Shown here piece by piece: positions 11,206 through 19,476 of a stretch of 64,000 nucleotides of DNA (positions are counted from its first letter, which is position 1; every line of letters starts with the position of its first letter). The stretch spans positions 2,778,328 to 2,842,327 of the forward strand of contig NZ_CP054919.1 in the NCBI RefSeq assembly GCF_013364235.1, read 5' to 3'. The notes under the pieces are model-generated. The model was not told the DNA's origin and searched no databases. It worked only from the letters and a program-made list of their open reading frames with translations. Made by a program: the position numbers and the translations under genes. This stretch comes from Kitasatospora sp. NA04385. GTDB taxonomy: Bacteria; Actinomycetota; Actinomycetes; Streptomycetales; Streptomycetaceae.

Positions 11206-11222
11206 AAGCCCCGCTCGCGGGC
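11188..11222. terminator. Hairpin between convergent genes
   Basis: GCCCGCGA at 11188-11195 pairs with TCGCGGGC at 11215-11222. A second small hairpin, CTGACG-GTA-CGTCAG, follows at 11227-11241. They lie where the gene ending at 11205 meets the convergent CDF gene ending at 11276, as expected for a bidirectional stop. There is no U-tract, which is normal in this group. Confidence 0.4.
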
Positions 11223-11275
11223 CTTCTGACGGTACGTCAGCTGTACGCCGCGGCCCCGACGGGCCCGGGACGGGG

Positions 11276-12610
11276 TCAGGCCGCCTCCGCCGGGGCCCGG
11301 CCGACCCCGCCGGTGCGCTCGGCGCCGGTGCGCGTGGCGTCGATGTGCCCGGCGCCGGTGCGCGTGGCGTCGATGTGCCCGGCGTCGGTGCGCACGGTGT
11401 CGATGTGCACGGTCGCGGCGAGCAGCCGGGGGACGGCTCGGATCAGGGCCCGCTCGGCGGCCTCCGCCACCTGGTGCCCGGCCACCACCGTCAGCGTGCG
11501 GTCGACCAGCACGTCCGCCTCGGCGCGCAGCGCGTGCCCGATCCAGCGCATCCGCACCGCGCCGACCCCGCGCACCCCGTCCACGGCGGCGAGCCCGCGC
11601 TCCGCCGCGTCCAGCAGCGCCGGGTCGACGGCGTCCATCAGCCGCCGCCCCACCTCGCGCACCGTGCCGCGCAGCACGCCCAGGATGGCCAGCGTGATCA
11701 GCAGCCCCACCACCGGGTCCGCGTACCGCCAGCCCAGCGCGCCGCCGCCGGCGCCGAGCAGCACCGCCAGCGAGGCCAGCCCGTCGGTGCGGGCGTGCAG
11801 GCCGTCGGCGACCAGCGCCGCCGAGCCGATCCGGCGGCCGGTGGCGATCCGGTAGCGGGCCACCCACTCGTTGCCGAGGCACCCCGCGAGGGCCGCCCCG
11901 GCCACCGCCCACAGGTGCCCCACCGGCTCCGGGTGCAGCAGCCGCTGCACCGCCGTCCACCCCGCGACCAGCGAGGACGCCGCCACCGCCAGCACCACCG
12001 CGACGCCCGCCAGGTCCTCGGCCCGCCCGTACCCGTACGTGTAGCCGCGGTTCGCCGCCCGCCGCCCCAGCAGGAACGCCACGCCCAGCGGGACGGCGGT
12101 CAGCGCGTCCGCGGCGTTGTGCACGGTGTCGCCGAGCAGCGCCACCGAGCCCGACAGCGCCGCGATCACCGCCTGCGCGGCGGCCGTCACGGCCAGCACC
12201 AGCAGCGAGACCCAGAGCGTGCGCAGCCCCTCGGCGGAGGACTCCATCGCCGCGTCGACCCGGTCCGCGGCGTCGTGCGCGTGCGGGCGCAGCAGGTGCG
12301 CCAGGCGGTGCCGCAGGCCCGGGCGGCCGTGGCCGTGGCCGTGGCCGTCGTCATCGCCGTGGTCGTGGCCGTGGCCGTGGCCGTGGCCGTGCCGGTGGTG
12401 TTCTTCGGCGGGGGGCGCGTGGTGGTGTTCCGCACGCCGACGAGTGGTGGGGGTCCCGGCTCCCGGGGCGGTGCCGCCGTGCGGGTGGTGGTGGTCGAGC
12501 GGCTCGTGGCCGGGGCGGTCCGGCCCGTCCGGTGTGTGATGGTGGTCATGCCCGTGGCCCGGGATTCGCCCCTGGAGGTGAGACCCGTCGCCGTTCCAGC
12601 GTTCACCCAT
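11276..12610 (-). CDS. Cation diffusion facilitator with His-rich N-terminus
   Basis: 444 residues from the ATG at 12610. Residues 1-115 are hydrophilic and extremely His-rich (for example HGHGHGHGHDHG near 74-85). Six membrane helices follow. Metal-site residues of the CDF family are visible: Asp161, His164 and Asp168 in LLGDTVHNAADAL, and Asp269, His272 and Asp276 in ADGLHARTDGL. It should export zinc or a similar divalent metal by proton antiport. The C-terminal cytoplasmic domain ends in tandem GHIDATRTGA repeats encoded by 30-base DNA repeats. Possible operator arms lie just upstream at 12618-12650. Confidence 0.9.
   Translation of the reverse strand: MGERWNGDGSHLQGRIPGHGHDHHHTPDGPDRPGHEPLDHHHPHGGTAPGAGTPTTRRRAEHHHAPPAEEHHRHGHGHGHGHDHGDDDGHGHGHGRPGLRHRLAHLLRPHAHDAADRVDAAMESSAEGLRTLWVSLLVLAVTAAAQAVIAALSGSVALLGDTVHNAADALTAVPLGVAFLLGRRAANRGYTYGYGRAEDLAGVAVVLAVAASSLVAGWTAVQRLLHPEPVGHLWAVAGAALAGCLGNEWVARYRIATGRRIGSAALVADGLHARTDGLASLAVLLGAGGGALGWRYADPVVGLLITLAILGVLRGTVREVGRRLMDAVDPALLDAAERGLAAVDGVRGVGAVRMRWIGHALRAEADVLVDRTLTVVAGHQVAEAAERALIRAVPRLLAATVHIDTVRTDAGHIDATRTGAGHIDATRTGAERTGGVGRAPAEAA
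11327..11410. repeat. 30-base tandem repeat inside the CDF gene
   Basis: About 2.8 copies of a 30-base unit starting GGTGCGCGTGGCGTCG occupy 11327-11356, 11357-11386 and 11387-11410. The second copy differs by one base and the third is shorter and diverged. The unit is a multiple of three, so copy-number changes would lengthen or shorten the His-containing C-terminus without breaking the frame. Confidence 0.8.
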
Positions 12611-12617
12611 AGGGCTT

Positions 12618-12650
12618 ACAGTGGCACACCAACTCCCCTGCAGCCACTGT
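12618..12650 (-). promoter_or_regulatory. Inverted repeat upstream of the CDF gene
   Basis: ACAGTGGC at 12618-12625 and GCCACTGT at 12643-12650 are perfect inverted arms, 17 bases apart, 8 bases before the CDF ATG. The position would let a repressor block transcription or translation initiation. No known metal-regulator consensus is recognised, so this is only a candidate operator. Confidence 0.3.
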
Positions 12651-12850
12651 CGATGTACCACCTCTGACCAGGTGCGATGCCCTCGCAACTGCGCCCGGCG
12701 CGCGGCATTTGCTGACGTGCCGTCACACAACGGCCCGAATCGGGTCCGGCTCCGGGCATCTCAGCAGACTTGTCACCCACAGCAGCCGCCCGAGGGCCTA
12801 GAGTGAGCGCTGACGCTCCCCGTCCGGACCCAGATCGAGAGGCAGCTGAT

Positions 12851-13303
12851 GTGACTGACCGTCATGTCCCGGCCGCAGACTCGGCATCCGCTGATCGGTC
12901 CACCGAACTTCCGCGCGTGTCCGTCGAGTTCGCCGCCTTCTGCGAGCTGCACGAACCCCGCTACCAGAGCTACGCCCGGGTCTGGTTCCAGGAGCCCGGC
13001 GCCGCCCACCGGGTGGTCCGGCTCGCCCTGCACGCGATCGCCTCGGTGTGGCCCACCGTCCTGGAGAGCCCGAATCCGGCCGCCGAGGCCTGGCAGATCC
13101 TGCGCGACACCGTCACCGAGCAGCACGGCACCGCCGGGGCCGAGGGCCTGCGGCCGGACGTGGACGGCGACGAGGACCTGGCGATCCTGCACTACGTGGT
13201 CGGCCTGGCCACCCCCGAGATCGCGGACGTGGTGGGCGGCGACACCGCCAGCATCACCAGCCAGCTCCGCCAGACCCACCGCAGGCGCTCCGCCGACCGG
13301 TGA
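12851..13303 (+). CDS. Sigma-factor-like protein (ECF-like, divergent)
   Basis: 150 residues from the GTG at 12851, which has GAGAGG about eight bases upstream; a GTG at 12803 would add 16 residues. FAAFCELHEPRYQSYARVWF resembles sigma region 2 helices and LHYVVGLATPEIADVVGGDT resembles the region 4 helix-turn-helix, but DNA-contact residues are weakly conserved and the protein is short. It may be a degenerate ECF sigma factor or a sigma-like regulator that no longer recognises -10 elements. Confidence 0.6.
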   Translation: MTDRHVPAADSASADRSTELPRVSVEFAAFCELHEPRYQSYARVWFQEPGAAHRVVRLALHAIASVWPTVLESPNPAAEAWQILRDTVTEQHGTAGAEGLRPDVDGDEDLAILHYVVGLATPEIADVVGGDTASITSQLRQTHRRRSADR

Positions 13304-13707
13304 ACCGCCACCGGAGACCGGCCCGCGGCGCCTGCCCCCGGTGCTTTCGGGAGCGTACGGGCCTGGCCGCACGCCCCACCGGCGCCCCGCCCGCCCGTGG
13401 CGCACCCCCGCGAGCGGGGCGCTCCCGCCGGGACCGGCCGCACCCGAAGCACCGGTGAGCAAGATCACGCGTGGCGCACTACCCGGGCCCCTCCGGTCGG
13501 CGAAGGATGTCGGTGAAGGAGGAGGCCCACCGCATCACGGCCGCCCCGGCCGGGCCGGCCCGCGGGCGCCCCCACCGACCGGGCACCCCCACCGACCGGG
13601 CGTCCCACCGACCAAGCGCCCCCGCCCGGACGGCCGGTCCCGGCCGCCACAGCCCACAGCCCACAGCCGGCACGGCCCGCCACAGCCGCCGAGGACGGAG
13701 ATCCGCG
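13304..13707 (+). other. Intergenic region upstream of the DUF2332 gene
   Basis: About 400 bases with no convincing gene. An open frame runs in front of DUF2332 from 13471, but its translation is a Pro/Arg-rich low-complexity shadow. Repeats of the type CACCGACCGGGC occur near 13575-13605. GGAG at 13696-13699 is the ribosome site of the next gene. Confidence 0.4.
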
Positions 13708-14808
13708 ATGCCTTTCGACCACGCCGTGGCCATGTTCCACCACCAGGCGGACGCCTGCGCCGAGTTGGGCTCCCCGCTGTCCGCCGCGCTGCTGCGCCGG
13801 GCCGCCGGGGACCTCGCCGCGGGCGGGCCGTGCGCGGCGGCGATCGCGGGCCACGAGGACGCCCCCGGCCCGGACGCCATCGCCCTGCGCCTGCTCGGCG
13901 CCGTCCACGCCCTGGTGCTGTCCGGCCTGGCCCCCGACCTCGCCGCGCACTACCCCGGCGTCGGCGGCCGCTTCGACCCCGCCGACCCGGACGCCCCCTG
14001 GCCGGCCTTCCGCGCCGCGGTCGCCGCCCACCTGCCGTTCGTCCGCGAGTGGCTGACCCGCCCGCCGCAGACCAACGAGGTCGGCCGGGCCAACCTGCTG
14101 CTCACCGGCCTCGCCTGGGCCCAGCGGGAACTCGCCTCCCCCGTCGGCCCCCTGCCGGTGCGGCTGCGCGAACTGGGCTCCAGCGCGGGCCTCAACCTCC
14201 TCGCCGACCGGTTCCGCTGCACCTCGGAGGGCTTCTCGTACGGCCCGGCGGACTCCCCCGTCGTCCTCGCCGACGCCTGGCGGGGCGAGCCGCCTGCCTG
14301 GCTGCGCGACGCCCCGCTCCAGCGGGTGACGGACCGGCGCGGCTGCGACCCGGCCCCGATCGACCCGCGCTCCGCCGAGGGCGCGCTGGCCCTGCGCTCC
14401 TACCTCTGGGCGGACCAACTCCCGCGCGTGCAGCGGCTGAACGGCGCGCTCGCGCTCGCCGCCGAGACGCCCGCCCCGGTCGACGCGCTCGGCGCGGCCG
14501 CGTTCCTGCGCGGCGTCGAACCGGCCGCGGGCACGCTGACCGTGGTCTGGCACTCGGTCATGCGGCAGTACGTTCCCGCCGAGGAGTGGCGCACCGTGGA
14601 GGGCGAGTTGGCGCGTCTCGCGGCCGCCTCCGGCCCGTCCGCGCCGTTCCTCCACCTCGCCTTCGAACCGCGCCGGGTCGGCAGCGCGCACCGCTTCCTG
14701 CTCACCGCCCGGCTCGGCACCGGCCCGCAGGAGGTGCTCGCCGAGGCCAGGCCGCACGGCCTGCCCGCGTGGACCCTGGCGAAGGACGACCCCGCCCTCC
14801 ACCCCTGA
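13708..14808 (+). CDS. DUF2332 protein
   Basis: 366 residues matching the DUF2332 family seen across actinobacteria and some proteobacteria. The segment LRELGSSAGLNLLADRF near residues 152-168 is the family signature, and its GSSAGLNL looks like a nucleotide- or cofactor-binding turn. VVWHSVMRQYVPAEEW near 277-292 is also characteristic. No reaction is established to my knowledge. The start is fixed by GGAG ten bases upstream of the ATG. Its stop is seven bases from that of the convergent DinB gene. Confidence 0.85.
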   Translation: MPFDHAVAMFHHQADACAELGSPLSAALLRRAAGDLAAGGPCAAAIAGHEDAPGPDAIALRLLGAVHALVLSGLAPDLAAHYPGVGGRFDPADPDAPWPAFRAAVAAHLPFVREWLTRPPQTNEVGRANLLLTGLAWAQRELASPVGPLPVRLRELGSSAGLNLLADRFRCTSEGFSYGPADSPVVLADAWRGEPPAWLRDAPLQRVTDRRGCDPAPIDPRSAEGALALRSYLWADQLPRVQRLNGALALAAETPAPVDALGAAAFLRGVEPAAGTLTVVWHSVMRQYVPAEEWRTVEGELARLAAASGPSAPFLHLAFEPRRVGSAHRFLLTARLGTGPQEVLAEARPHGLPAWTLAKDDPALHP

Positions 14809-14815
14809 ATCCGGC

Positions 14816-15391
14816 TCAACCCGCCCGGTGCCGCTCCCCCGTGACGTCGTAGCGGTGGTGCACCGGATCGTGGATCAGGTAGCGGGAGAACGACTCCACG
14901 GTGAACCGGGCCCCGTCGCTGCGGCTGCCGGTGCGCTGCCGGGCGGCGGGCGACACCGAGCCGAAGGAGAGCGCCAACTGCTCGGCCGCCGCAGCGAGTT
15001 CGGCGGACACCACGGCCGGGTCCTGCTCCGCGTAGCGCTCCTCGACGGCGGTGGCGTCCTGGTCCCAGTTGGCGAACAGCGGGTCGTCCTCGGCCAGCAT
15101 CAGCCGCAGCCGCACGTCGAACAGCCGGAACACGTCCCGGACGTGGCAGGCGTACTCGAGCGGCGACCACACCTCCGGCGCCGGACGCTCGCGCAGCCCC
15201 GTCCCGGCGCCGTCACCGTCACGGCCGCCGCTGCTGCCGCCGCCGCCGTCCAGCAGGGCGACCCAGGCCGCCGCGTTGGCCCGGATCATGCCCGGCACCG
15301 CCTCGAAGGCCACCGCCGGGGTGTCCAGGCCGCAGTCGGCGCAGGGACGTTCGAGGACCCAGGTCCAGTCCTTGGTGTCAGGAGTGATCAT
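14816..15391 (-). CDS. DinB-family protein
   Basis: 191 residues of the DinB/YfiT-like four-helix bundle class. WSPLEYACHVRDVFRLFDVRL and the C-terminal HDPVHHRYDV supply the histidines that usually form a metal site in these putative metal-dependent hydrolases or thiol transferases. A Gly/Asp/Ser-rich insert near residues 48-66 is probably a loop. The enzyme activity is unknown. It is downstream of the HIT gene on the same strand, 107 bases away. Confidence 0.8.
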   Translation of the reverse strand: MITPDTKDWTWVLERPCADCGLDTPAVAFEAVPGMIRANAAAWVALLDGGGGSSGGRDGDGAGTGLRERPAPEVWSPLEYACHVRDVFRLFDVRLRLMLAEDDPLFANWDQDATAVEERYAEQDPAVVSAELAAAAEQLALSFGSVSPAARQRTGSRSDGARFTVESFSRYLIHDPVHHRYDVTGERHRAG

Positions 15392-15498
15392 GCCCCCCAG
15401 GATGGCCGACCCGCCGACCGCCCCACCAGCGGCACGACCGCCGCCGACCATCGAGATCCCGCCACCGCCCGTCCCGCCAGCGCTCACCCCGCCACTGC

Positions 15499-15942
15499 TC
15501 ACCCCGCCAGCGCGGCCGCCAGCCTCCCGGCCAGCTCGTCCATCCGCTCCGCCGGCACCGCCCGCTCCCCCGCCTTCAGCAACCCGAACACCCGGGGCCC
15601 CCGCAGCTCCACCGGCAGGTCGGCCCCGCGCGGCACCACGTGGAAGTGCACGTGCGCGAACCCGGCCGCCTCCCCGAACTGCGCGACGTACGCCTTCCGG
15701 CACCCCGTCACCGCCTCCAGCGCCCGCGCCAACCGCACCTGCCACACCCCCAGCGACGCCGCCTCCGCCTCCGTCAGCTCCGCCACCGACTCCAGGTGCC
15801 GCCGGGGCAGCAGCACCAGCCACCCCGGCAGCGCGCAGTCCACCGCGTGCACCACCCGCCAGTGCTCGTCCACCGCGATCCGCTCGTACGCCGGCAACCG
15901 CTCGAACTCGCCCTCCCGGGCGCACGCGTAGCACTCGTCCAT
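15499..15942 (-). CDS. HIT-family nucleotide hydrolase/transferase
   Basis: 147 residues with the histidine triad HVHFHVV at residues 97-103, the catalytic motif of HIT proteins that cleave phosphoramidates or dinucleoside polyphosphates. CYACAREGEFERLPAYERI near the N-terminus provides a CxxC pair seen in zinc-binding bacterial HIT proteins. It lies 41 bases after a small secreted peptide gene on the same strand, with a run of 16 G residues (mRNA sense) between them, beginning 18 bases upstream of its ATG. Confidence 0.9.
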   Translation of the reverse strand: MDECYACAREGEFERLPAYERIAVDEHWRVVHAVDCALPGWLVLLPRRHLESVAELTEAEAASLGVWQVRLARALEAVTGCRKAYVAQFGEAAGFAHVHFHVVPRGADLPVELRGPRVFGLLKAGERAVPAERMDELAGRLAAALAG

Positions 15943-15960
15943 GCCGACCAACCCTACGTT

Positions 15961-15976
15961 CCCCCCCCCCCCCCCC
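15961..15976. repeat. Homopolymer of 16 C/G residues
   Basis: Sixteen consecutive C residues on the given strand, which is G16 in the message of the HIT gene. It ends 18 bases before the HIT ATG and 7 bases after the stop of the secreted peptide. Such tracts slip readily in replication and in sequencing. The length may alter HIT expression or may simply be unstable. Confidence 0.9.
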
Positions 15977-15983
15977 GGCGGGC

Positions 15984-16181
15984 TCAGCCTTGCCCGGGCA
16001 CGGTCACCGCACACAGCGCGGAGGTCGGCACCAGCCCCGGCAGGAACCCGTCCAACAGCTGCGAACACACCACCTGCTGCTGCTCGTTCTGCACCCCCTC
16101 GGCCACCGCCGCCCCCGGCGCCCCCACCACTCCCGCCACCACCACGGCCAACCCCGCCACCGCACGCTTCCACCGCACCAC
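15984..16181 (-). CDS. Small secreted two-cysteine peptide
   Basis: 65 residues from the GTG at 16181, which has GGAGG about nine bases upstream. The start VRWKRAVAGLAVVVAG and AAVAEG form a clear Sec signal peptide with predicted cleavage after AVA at about residue 27. The mature part is roughly 38 residues with Cys at 39 and 57, enough for one disulfide. It does not resemble a chaplin or known antimicrobial family. It is downstream of the type VII mycosin and just before the HIT gene. Confidence 0.55.
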   Translation of the reverse strand: MVRWKRAVAGLAVVVAGVVGAPGAAVAEGVQNEQQQVVCSQLLDGFLPGLVPTSALCAVTVPGQG

Positions 16182-16376
16182 AGCACCCACCTCCGGGCAT
16201 CGACGACCACACTTCCGCCATCTCCTACCCCACCACCCCCACCCCGCCCGAACACCCTCCCCCATCCGAGGGCGTGTCCCCCATCTCACCCCCTACACGC
16301 GGAACGGCCCCCGCAGAACCACCGGCTCCCCCAGCCCGGCAACCCCGCGAAGGGCCGTCCCCACTTCCCGACCAGC

Positions 16377-17831
16377 TCAGCTCTGGTACGGATTCCCACC
16401 CGCCGGCGGCTGCACCGGATACCCCGGCTGCCCACCCTGCTGCGGCGGATACCCTGGCGCCTGCTGCTGCCCCTGCGGATACCCATACCCCGCCGACTGC
16501 GGCACCCCCTGCTGGTACCCGTACCCCGCCCCACCGGGCCCACCGGACGCCCCCGGCCCACCCGAACCACCGGACCCGCCGGAACCACCACCGCCGTTGC
16601 CGTTCTTGGAACGGCGCACCATGACGACGATCAACACGACCACGATCACAGCGACGACACCGCCACCGATCGCAATCAGCATCCCGCTGTTGCTGTCCTT
16701 GCCCCCCGAGTCACCACTCGCCTGCGGCGCCGCCGAACCACCCCCGGCCGACGGCGACTTGGCACCGTCCGACGCCGGCTTCGACGCGGGAGAGGACGGC
16801 GCGGCGGAGGCGCCAGTCGTACCCCCGTTGGGCTCCGCCCGCTTCAACAACGGGTTCTCCTTCGGCCCGTTGTCCACCGCGGAGTTGGGGGCCAGCGCCT
16901 TGGACGGAGACGCGATGCCGTAGCCGTACTTGTCGTTCGGGAACGGGCCCTTGCCCTCCGGCTGAACGGCGCTGCTGGTCAGCCGGTTGATGACCTGACC
17001 CGCGGAAAGACTCGGATACTTCGAACGCACCAACGCGGCAATCGCCGAAACGAAAGAAGCCGCGTCGGAGGTACCCGAGGCGGTCCGGTACTCCTGGTTG
17101 AGGCCCGCGCTGTGAATGTTGTCGGCCGGAGCCGCGAGCGTAACCTGCGGCCCCGTAGTCGAATCCGACCAGATCTCGCCGTCCTCCCCGACTCCCGAGA
17201 CCGCGACCACACCCGGAGATCCCGCCGGATAGCCGATCGGGAATCCCGGGCTGTTTCCAGAACCCGCTACGAGGACAACGTCCTTCTGGACTGCGTAGGC
17301 GATCGCTTCCTTGTAGCCCTTGGCATATGGATCAGCACCGGAGTAGGACATGTTGATGACCTTGGCGCCGTGATCGACCGCGAATCGGATGGCTTCGGCG
17401 TCATGCGACTGATCGTTCACATTGGTGAATTGATCGGTCTGAATCCTGATCGGAAGGATCTTGGCCTTGGGCGCGAGTCCGATCACTCCCGCGTTGTCAC
17501 CGTGCCCGTGCCCGGCAATATTGCTGGCCATGCCAGTGCCATGACCGTTGGTGTCAGTCCGGCCGTCCCCGCTGGAACCGGTGAAATCGATGCCCGGGAG
17601 GACCTGCCCAGCAAGGTCCGGGTGATTGGCATTGACGCCAGTATCGATGACGGCGACAATCACCCCCTCGCCCTGACTGATGGGCCAGACCTTCTCGGCC
17701 GGACTGTAGTTCTTCAACACCCACTGCGATTCGCGGTCCTGGTCCGCTGCAGCAGGACCTGCGCTCACACCCCACAGCAGGGCTCCGGCAGCGAGCACGG
17801 CCAGACCGCGCACGGATCGACTGGTCGTCAA
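16377..17831 (-). CDS. Type VII secretion-associated subtilase (mycosin), cassette A
   Basis: 484 residues. A signal peptide (MTTSRSVRGLAVLAAGALLW, with AAA-D near residue 29) precedes a subtilisin domain with catalytic Asp63 in AVIDTGVN, His97 in GHGTGMAS and Ser255 in SGTSDAAS; Asn193 is the oxyanion residue. A Ser/Ala/Gly linker leads to one membrane helix (about 387-408) and a Pro/Gln/Tyr-rich cytoplasmic tail. Mycosins are anchored outside the membrane and support ESX secretion complexes. The two genes upstream encode WXG-type proteins. No EccC or EccD is in the window. Confidence 0.9.
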   Translation of the reverse strand: MTTSRSVRGLAVLAAGALLWGVSAGPAAADQDRESQWVLKNYSPAEKVWPISQGEGVIVAVIDTGVNANHPDLAGQVLPGIDFTGSSGDGRTDTNGHGTGMASNIAGHGHGDNAGVIGLAPKAKILPIRIQTDQFTNVNDQSHDAEAIRFAVDHGAKVINMSYSGADPYAKGYKEAIAYAVQKDVVLVAGSGNSPGFPIGYPAGSPGVVAVSGVGEDGEIWSDSTTGPQVTLAAPADNIHSAGLNQEYRTASGTSDAASFVSAIAALVRSKYPSLSAGQVINRLTSSAVQPEGKGPFPNDKYGYGIASPSKALAPNSAVDNGPKENPLLKRAEPNGGTTGASAAPSSPASKPASDGAKSPSAGGGSAAPQASGDSGGKDSNSGMLIAIGGGVVAVIVVVLIVVMVRRSKNGNGGGGSGGSGGSGGPGASGGPGGAGYGYQQGVPQSAGYGYPQGQQQAPGYPPQQGGQPGYPVQPPAGGNPYQS

Positions 17832-17921
17832 GCCTCGTCACCCCTCGTTGAGCGGCCGCCCCGCAGACCCTCGGATCTGCAGGGCGGCCAGGTAATGTCC
17901 GACTGTTCTACTGACCGAACG

Positions 17922-19430
17922 TCATTCCACCACGTTCGGATTGGCGTTCCCGCCGGAGGCCCAGGTCTCCTCGTCCTCCACCAGGTAGTCCGGACGGTCC
18001 GACGTGGCCTTCTTGGCCCGCTTGCTGCCCTGGCCGTGACCGGCCATTCCGGCACCGTGCCCGGCCGCACCGGCCTGACCCGCGCCACCGGCCTGCCCGG
18101 CACCACCGGCCGCGCCCTGCTGTCCGAAACGGCTCCGGCCGATGCCGGACCCGCCCTGGGAGAACGCCCGCCCGCCGGCACCGCCCTGCGCGGCCTCACC
18201 GACGACACCGCCGGCCCTGCCGGTCAGACCGCCGCCGGAGCGCCCCTTCAGGCCGCCGCCACCGGCACCGCCGGCACCGGCGCCACCGCCGAGGCCCCCG
18301 GCACCCATGCCACCGGCACGCCCACCGGCGCCGACGCCGCCGGCCGCGGTACCGCCCGCGCCCGCACCGCTGCCGCCCAGGCCACTGGCACCGAACGTTC
18401 CGGACTTCGAAACACTGTTGCCGTTGAAGCCGACACGGCCACCGCCAAGACCGGTACCACCGGCCAGGGTTCCCCCGCCGTGGCCGATCAGGCCACCACC
18501 GGTGCCGCCTCCGCCGCCCAGTCCGCTCCCGCCGCCACCGGCCGGACCCTGCAGACCACCGGGGCTACCGGCCGTCACAGTGCCACCGCGAACGCCGCCC
18601 TGGGCACCACCCTGGATGCCGTCGATGCCCGTGCCCGGGCCCTTCGGCTGGGGAAGGGCGTTGGCCGTACCGCCCGAAATCCCCGCATCGGTCGGGCGGA
18701 CCACAGTGGGCTGGATCTTCGGGGTCTGCGGCGTCCGGCTGGACGAGCTCTTGAGCGAGGTCTGCGACCCGGAAGAGCCGCTCACTCGCCCGCTGGACTG
18801 CGAGATGCCGGTACCGATACCAGCGATCGCTGCGATGACAGCTGCCGATCCGCCGTTGTCCGGCGGGGTCAGTTCCTTCTTCTGGTCATCGATGATCCCA
18901 CCGGGAGACCTCAACTGGCCGGCAGCCGCCGTGTATCTAGCGGCGAGCAGTTGCATGACACCGACTGCTTCTTGCTTCCGCGACTCGACAATGGTCTGCC
19001 GAGTATCCTCGTCGTCGATCCCGACCGACTCTTTTGCAGCATCGCTGATGCCGTCGCCGACCTTGTCCCAGAAACCAGGAACTTCAGGCATGTCAGCCTT
19101 GGCCTGGTCGACCGCCGCAGACATCAACTGCAAAGCGGTGGCCGTGTTGTCCGCGTACGCGGCCAGAACACTGACGTTGTTGGCCAGCGTGGTCATGTGC
19201 GAGTGAAAGGCATCGCTGGTATCGCCTTGCCAAGCGCTGGTGGCGTCACCCGTGGCAGTTTTCAGCGACGCCTGGATGCGAGTCAGCGTTTCATGGGCGC
19301 GACGCCAGGGATCGGCGGCAGCCATGATCGAACCGGAATCCATCGAATTGACCATGGAGACCATTTCGCCGTGGCTGTGCGCGGAGAAATCGGTGCCGCC
19401 GCCACCACCGCCTTGATCCATCATCCTCAT
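17922..19430 (-). CDS. Large WXG100-like Gly-rich type VII substrate, cassette A
   Basis: 502 residues. Residues about 40-190 are helical and hold a WXG motif (Trp67-Gln68-Gly69), as in WXG100/PPE-like substrates. The centre (about 235-460) is Gly/Ala-rich and disordered. The C-terminus DRPDYLVEDEETW contains Tyr482-x3-Asp486, matching the YxxxD/E secretion signal of mycobacterial substrates. The same tail occurs in the cassette B paralogue at 44228-45757. It is likely secreted or displayed with the small partner upstream; its role is unknown. Confidence 0.78.
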   Translation of the reverse strand: MRMMDQGGGGGGTDFSAHSHGEMVSMVNSMDSGSIMAAADPWRRAHETLTRIQASLKTATGDATSAWQGDTSDAFHSHMTTLANNVSVLAAYADNTATALQLMSAAVDQAKADMPEVPGFWDKVGDGISDAAKESVGIDDEDTRQTIVESRKQEAVGVMQLLAARYTAAAGQLRSPGGIIDDQKKELTPPDNGGSAAVIAAIAGIGTGISQSSGRVSGSSGSQTSLKSSSSRTPQTPKIQPTVVRPTDAGISGGTANALPQPKGPGTGIDGIQGGAQGGVRGGTVTAGSPGGLQGPAGGGGSGLGGGGGTGGGLIGHGGGTLAGGTGLGGGRVGFNGNSVSKSGTFGASGLGGSGAGAGGTAAGGVGAGGRAGGMGAGGLGGGAGAGGAGGGGLKGRSGGGLTGRAGGVVGEAAQGGAGGRAFSQGGSGIGRSRFGQQGAAGGAGQAGGAGQAGAAGHGAGMAGHGQGSKRAKKATSDRPDYLVEDEETWASGGNANPNVVE

Positions 19431-19476
19431 CGTGCAACACCCCGTCCCCTGTCCGCTTCCTTGGTCTTACGCCCTG

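Noticed and set aside
12332..12394. GTGGCC/GTGGTC microsatellite-like run
   Set aside because: It is the coding sequence of the His-rich CDF leader, not an independent repeat element.
13471..13707. N-terminal extension of the DUF2332 protein
   Set aside because: Pro/Arg-rich shadow sequence; the ATG at 13708 has a good ribosome site and begins the conserved domain.
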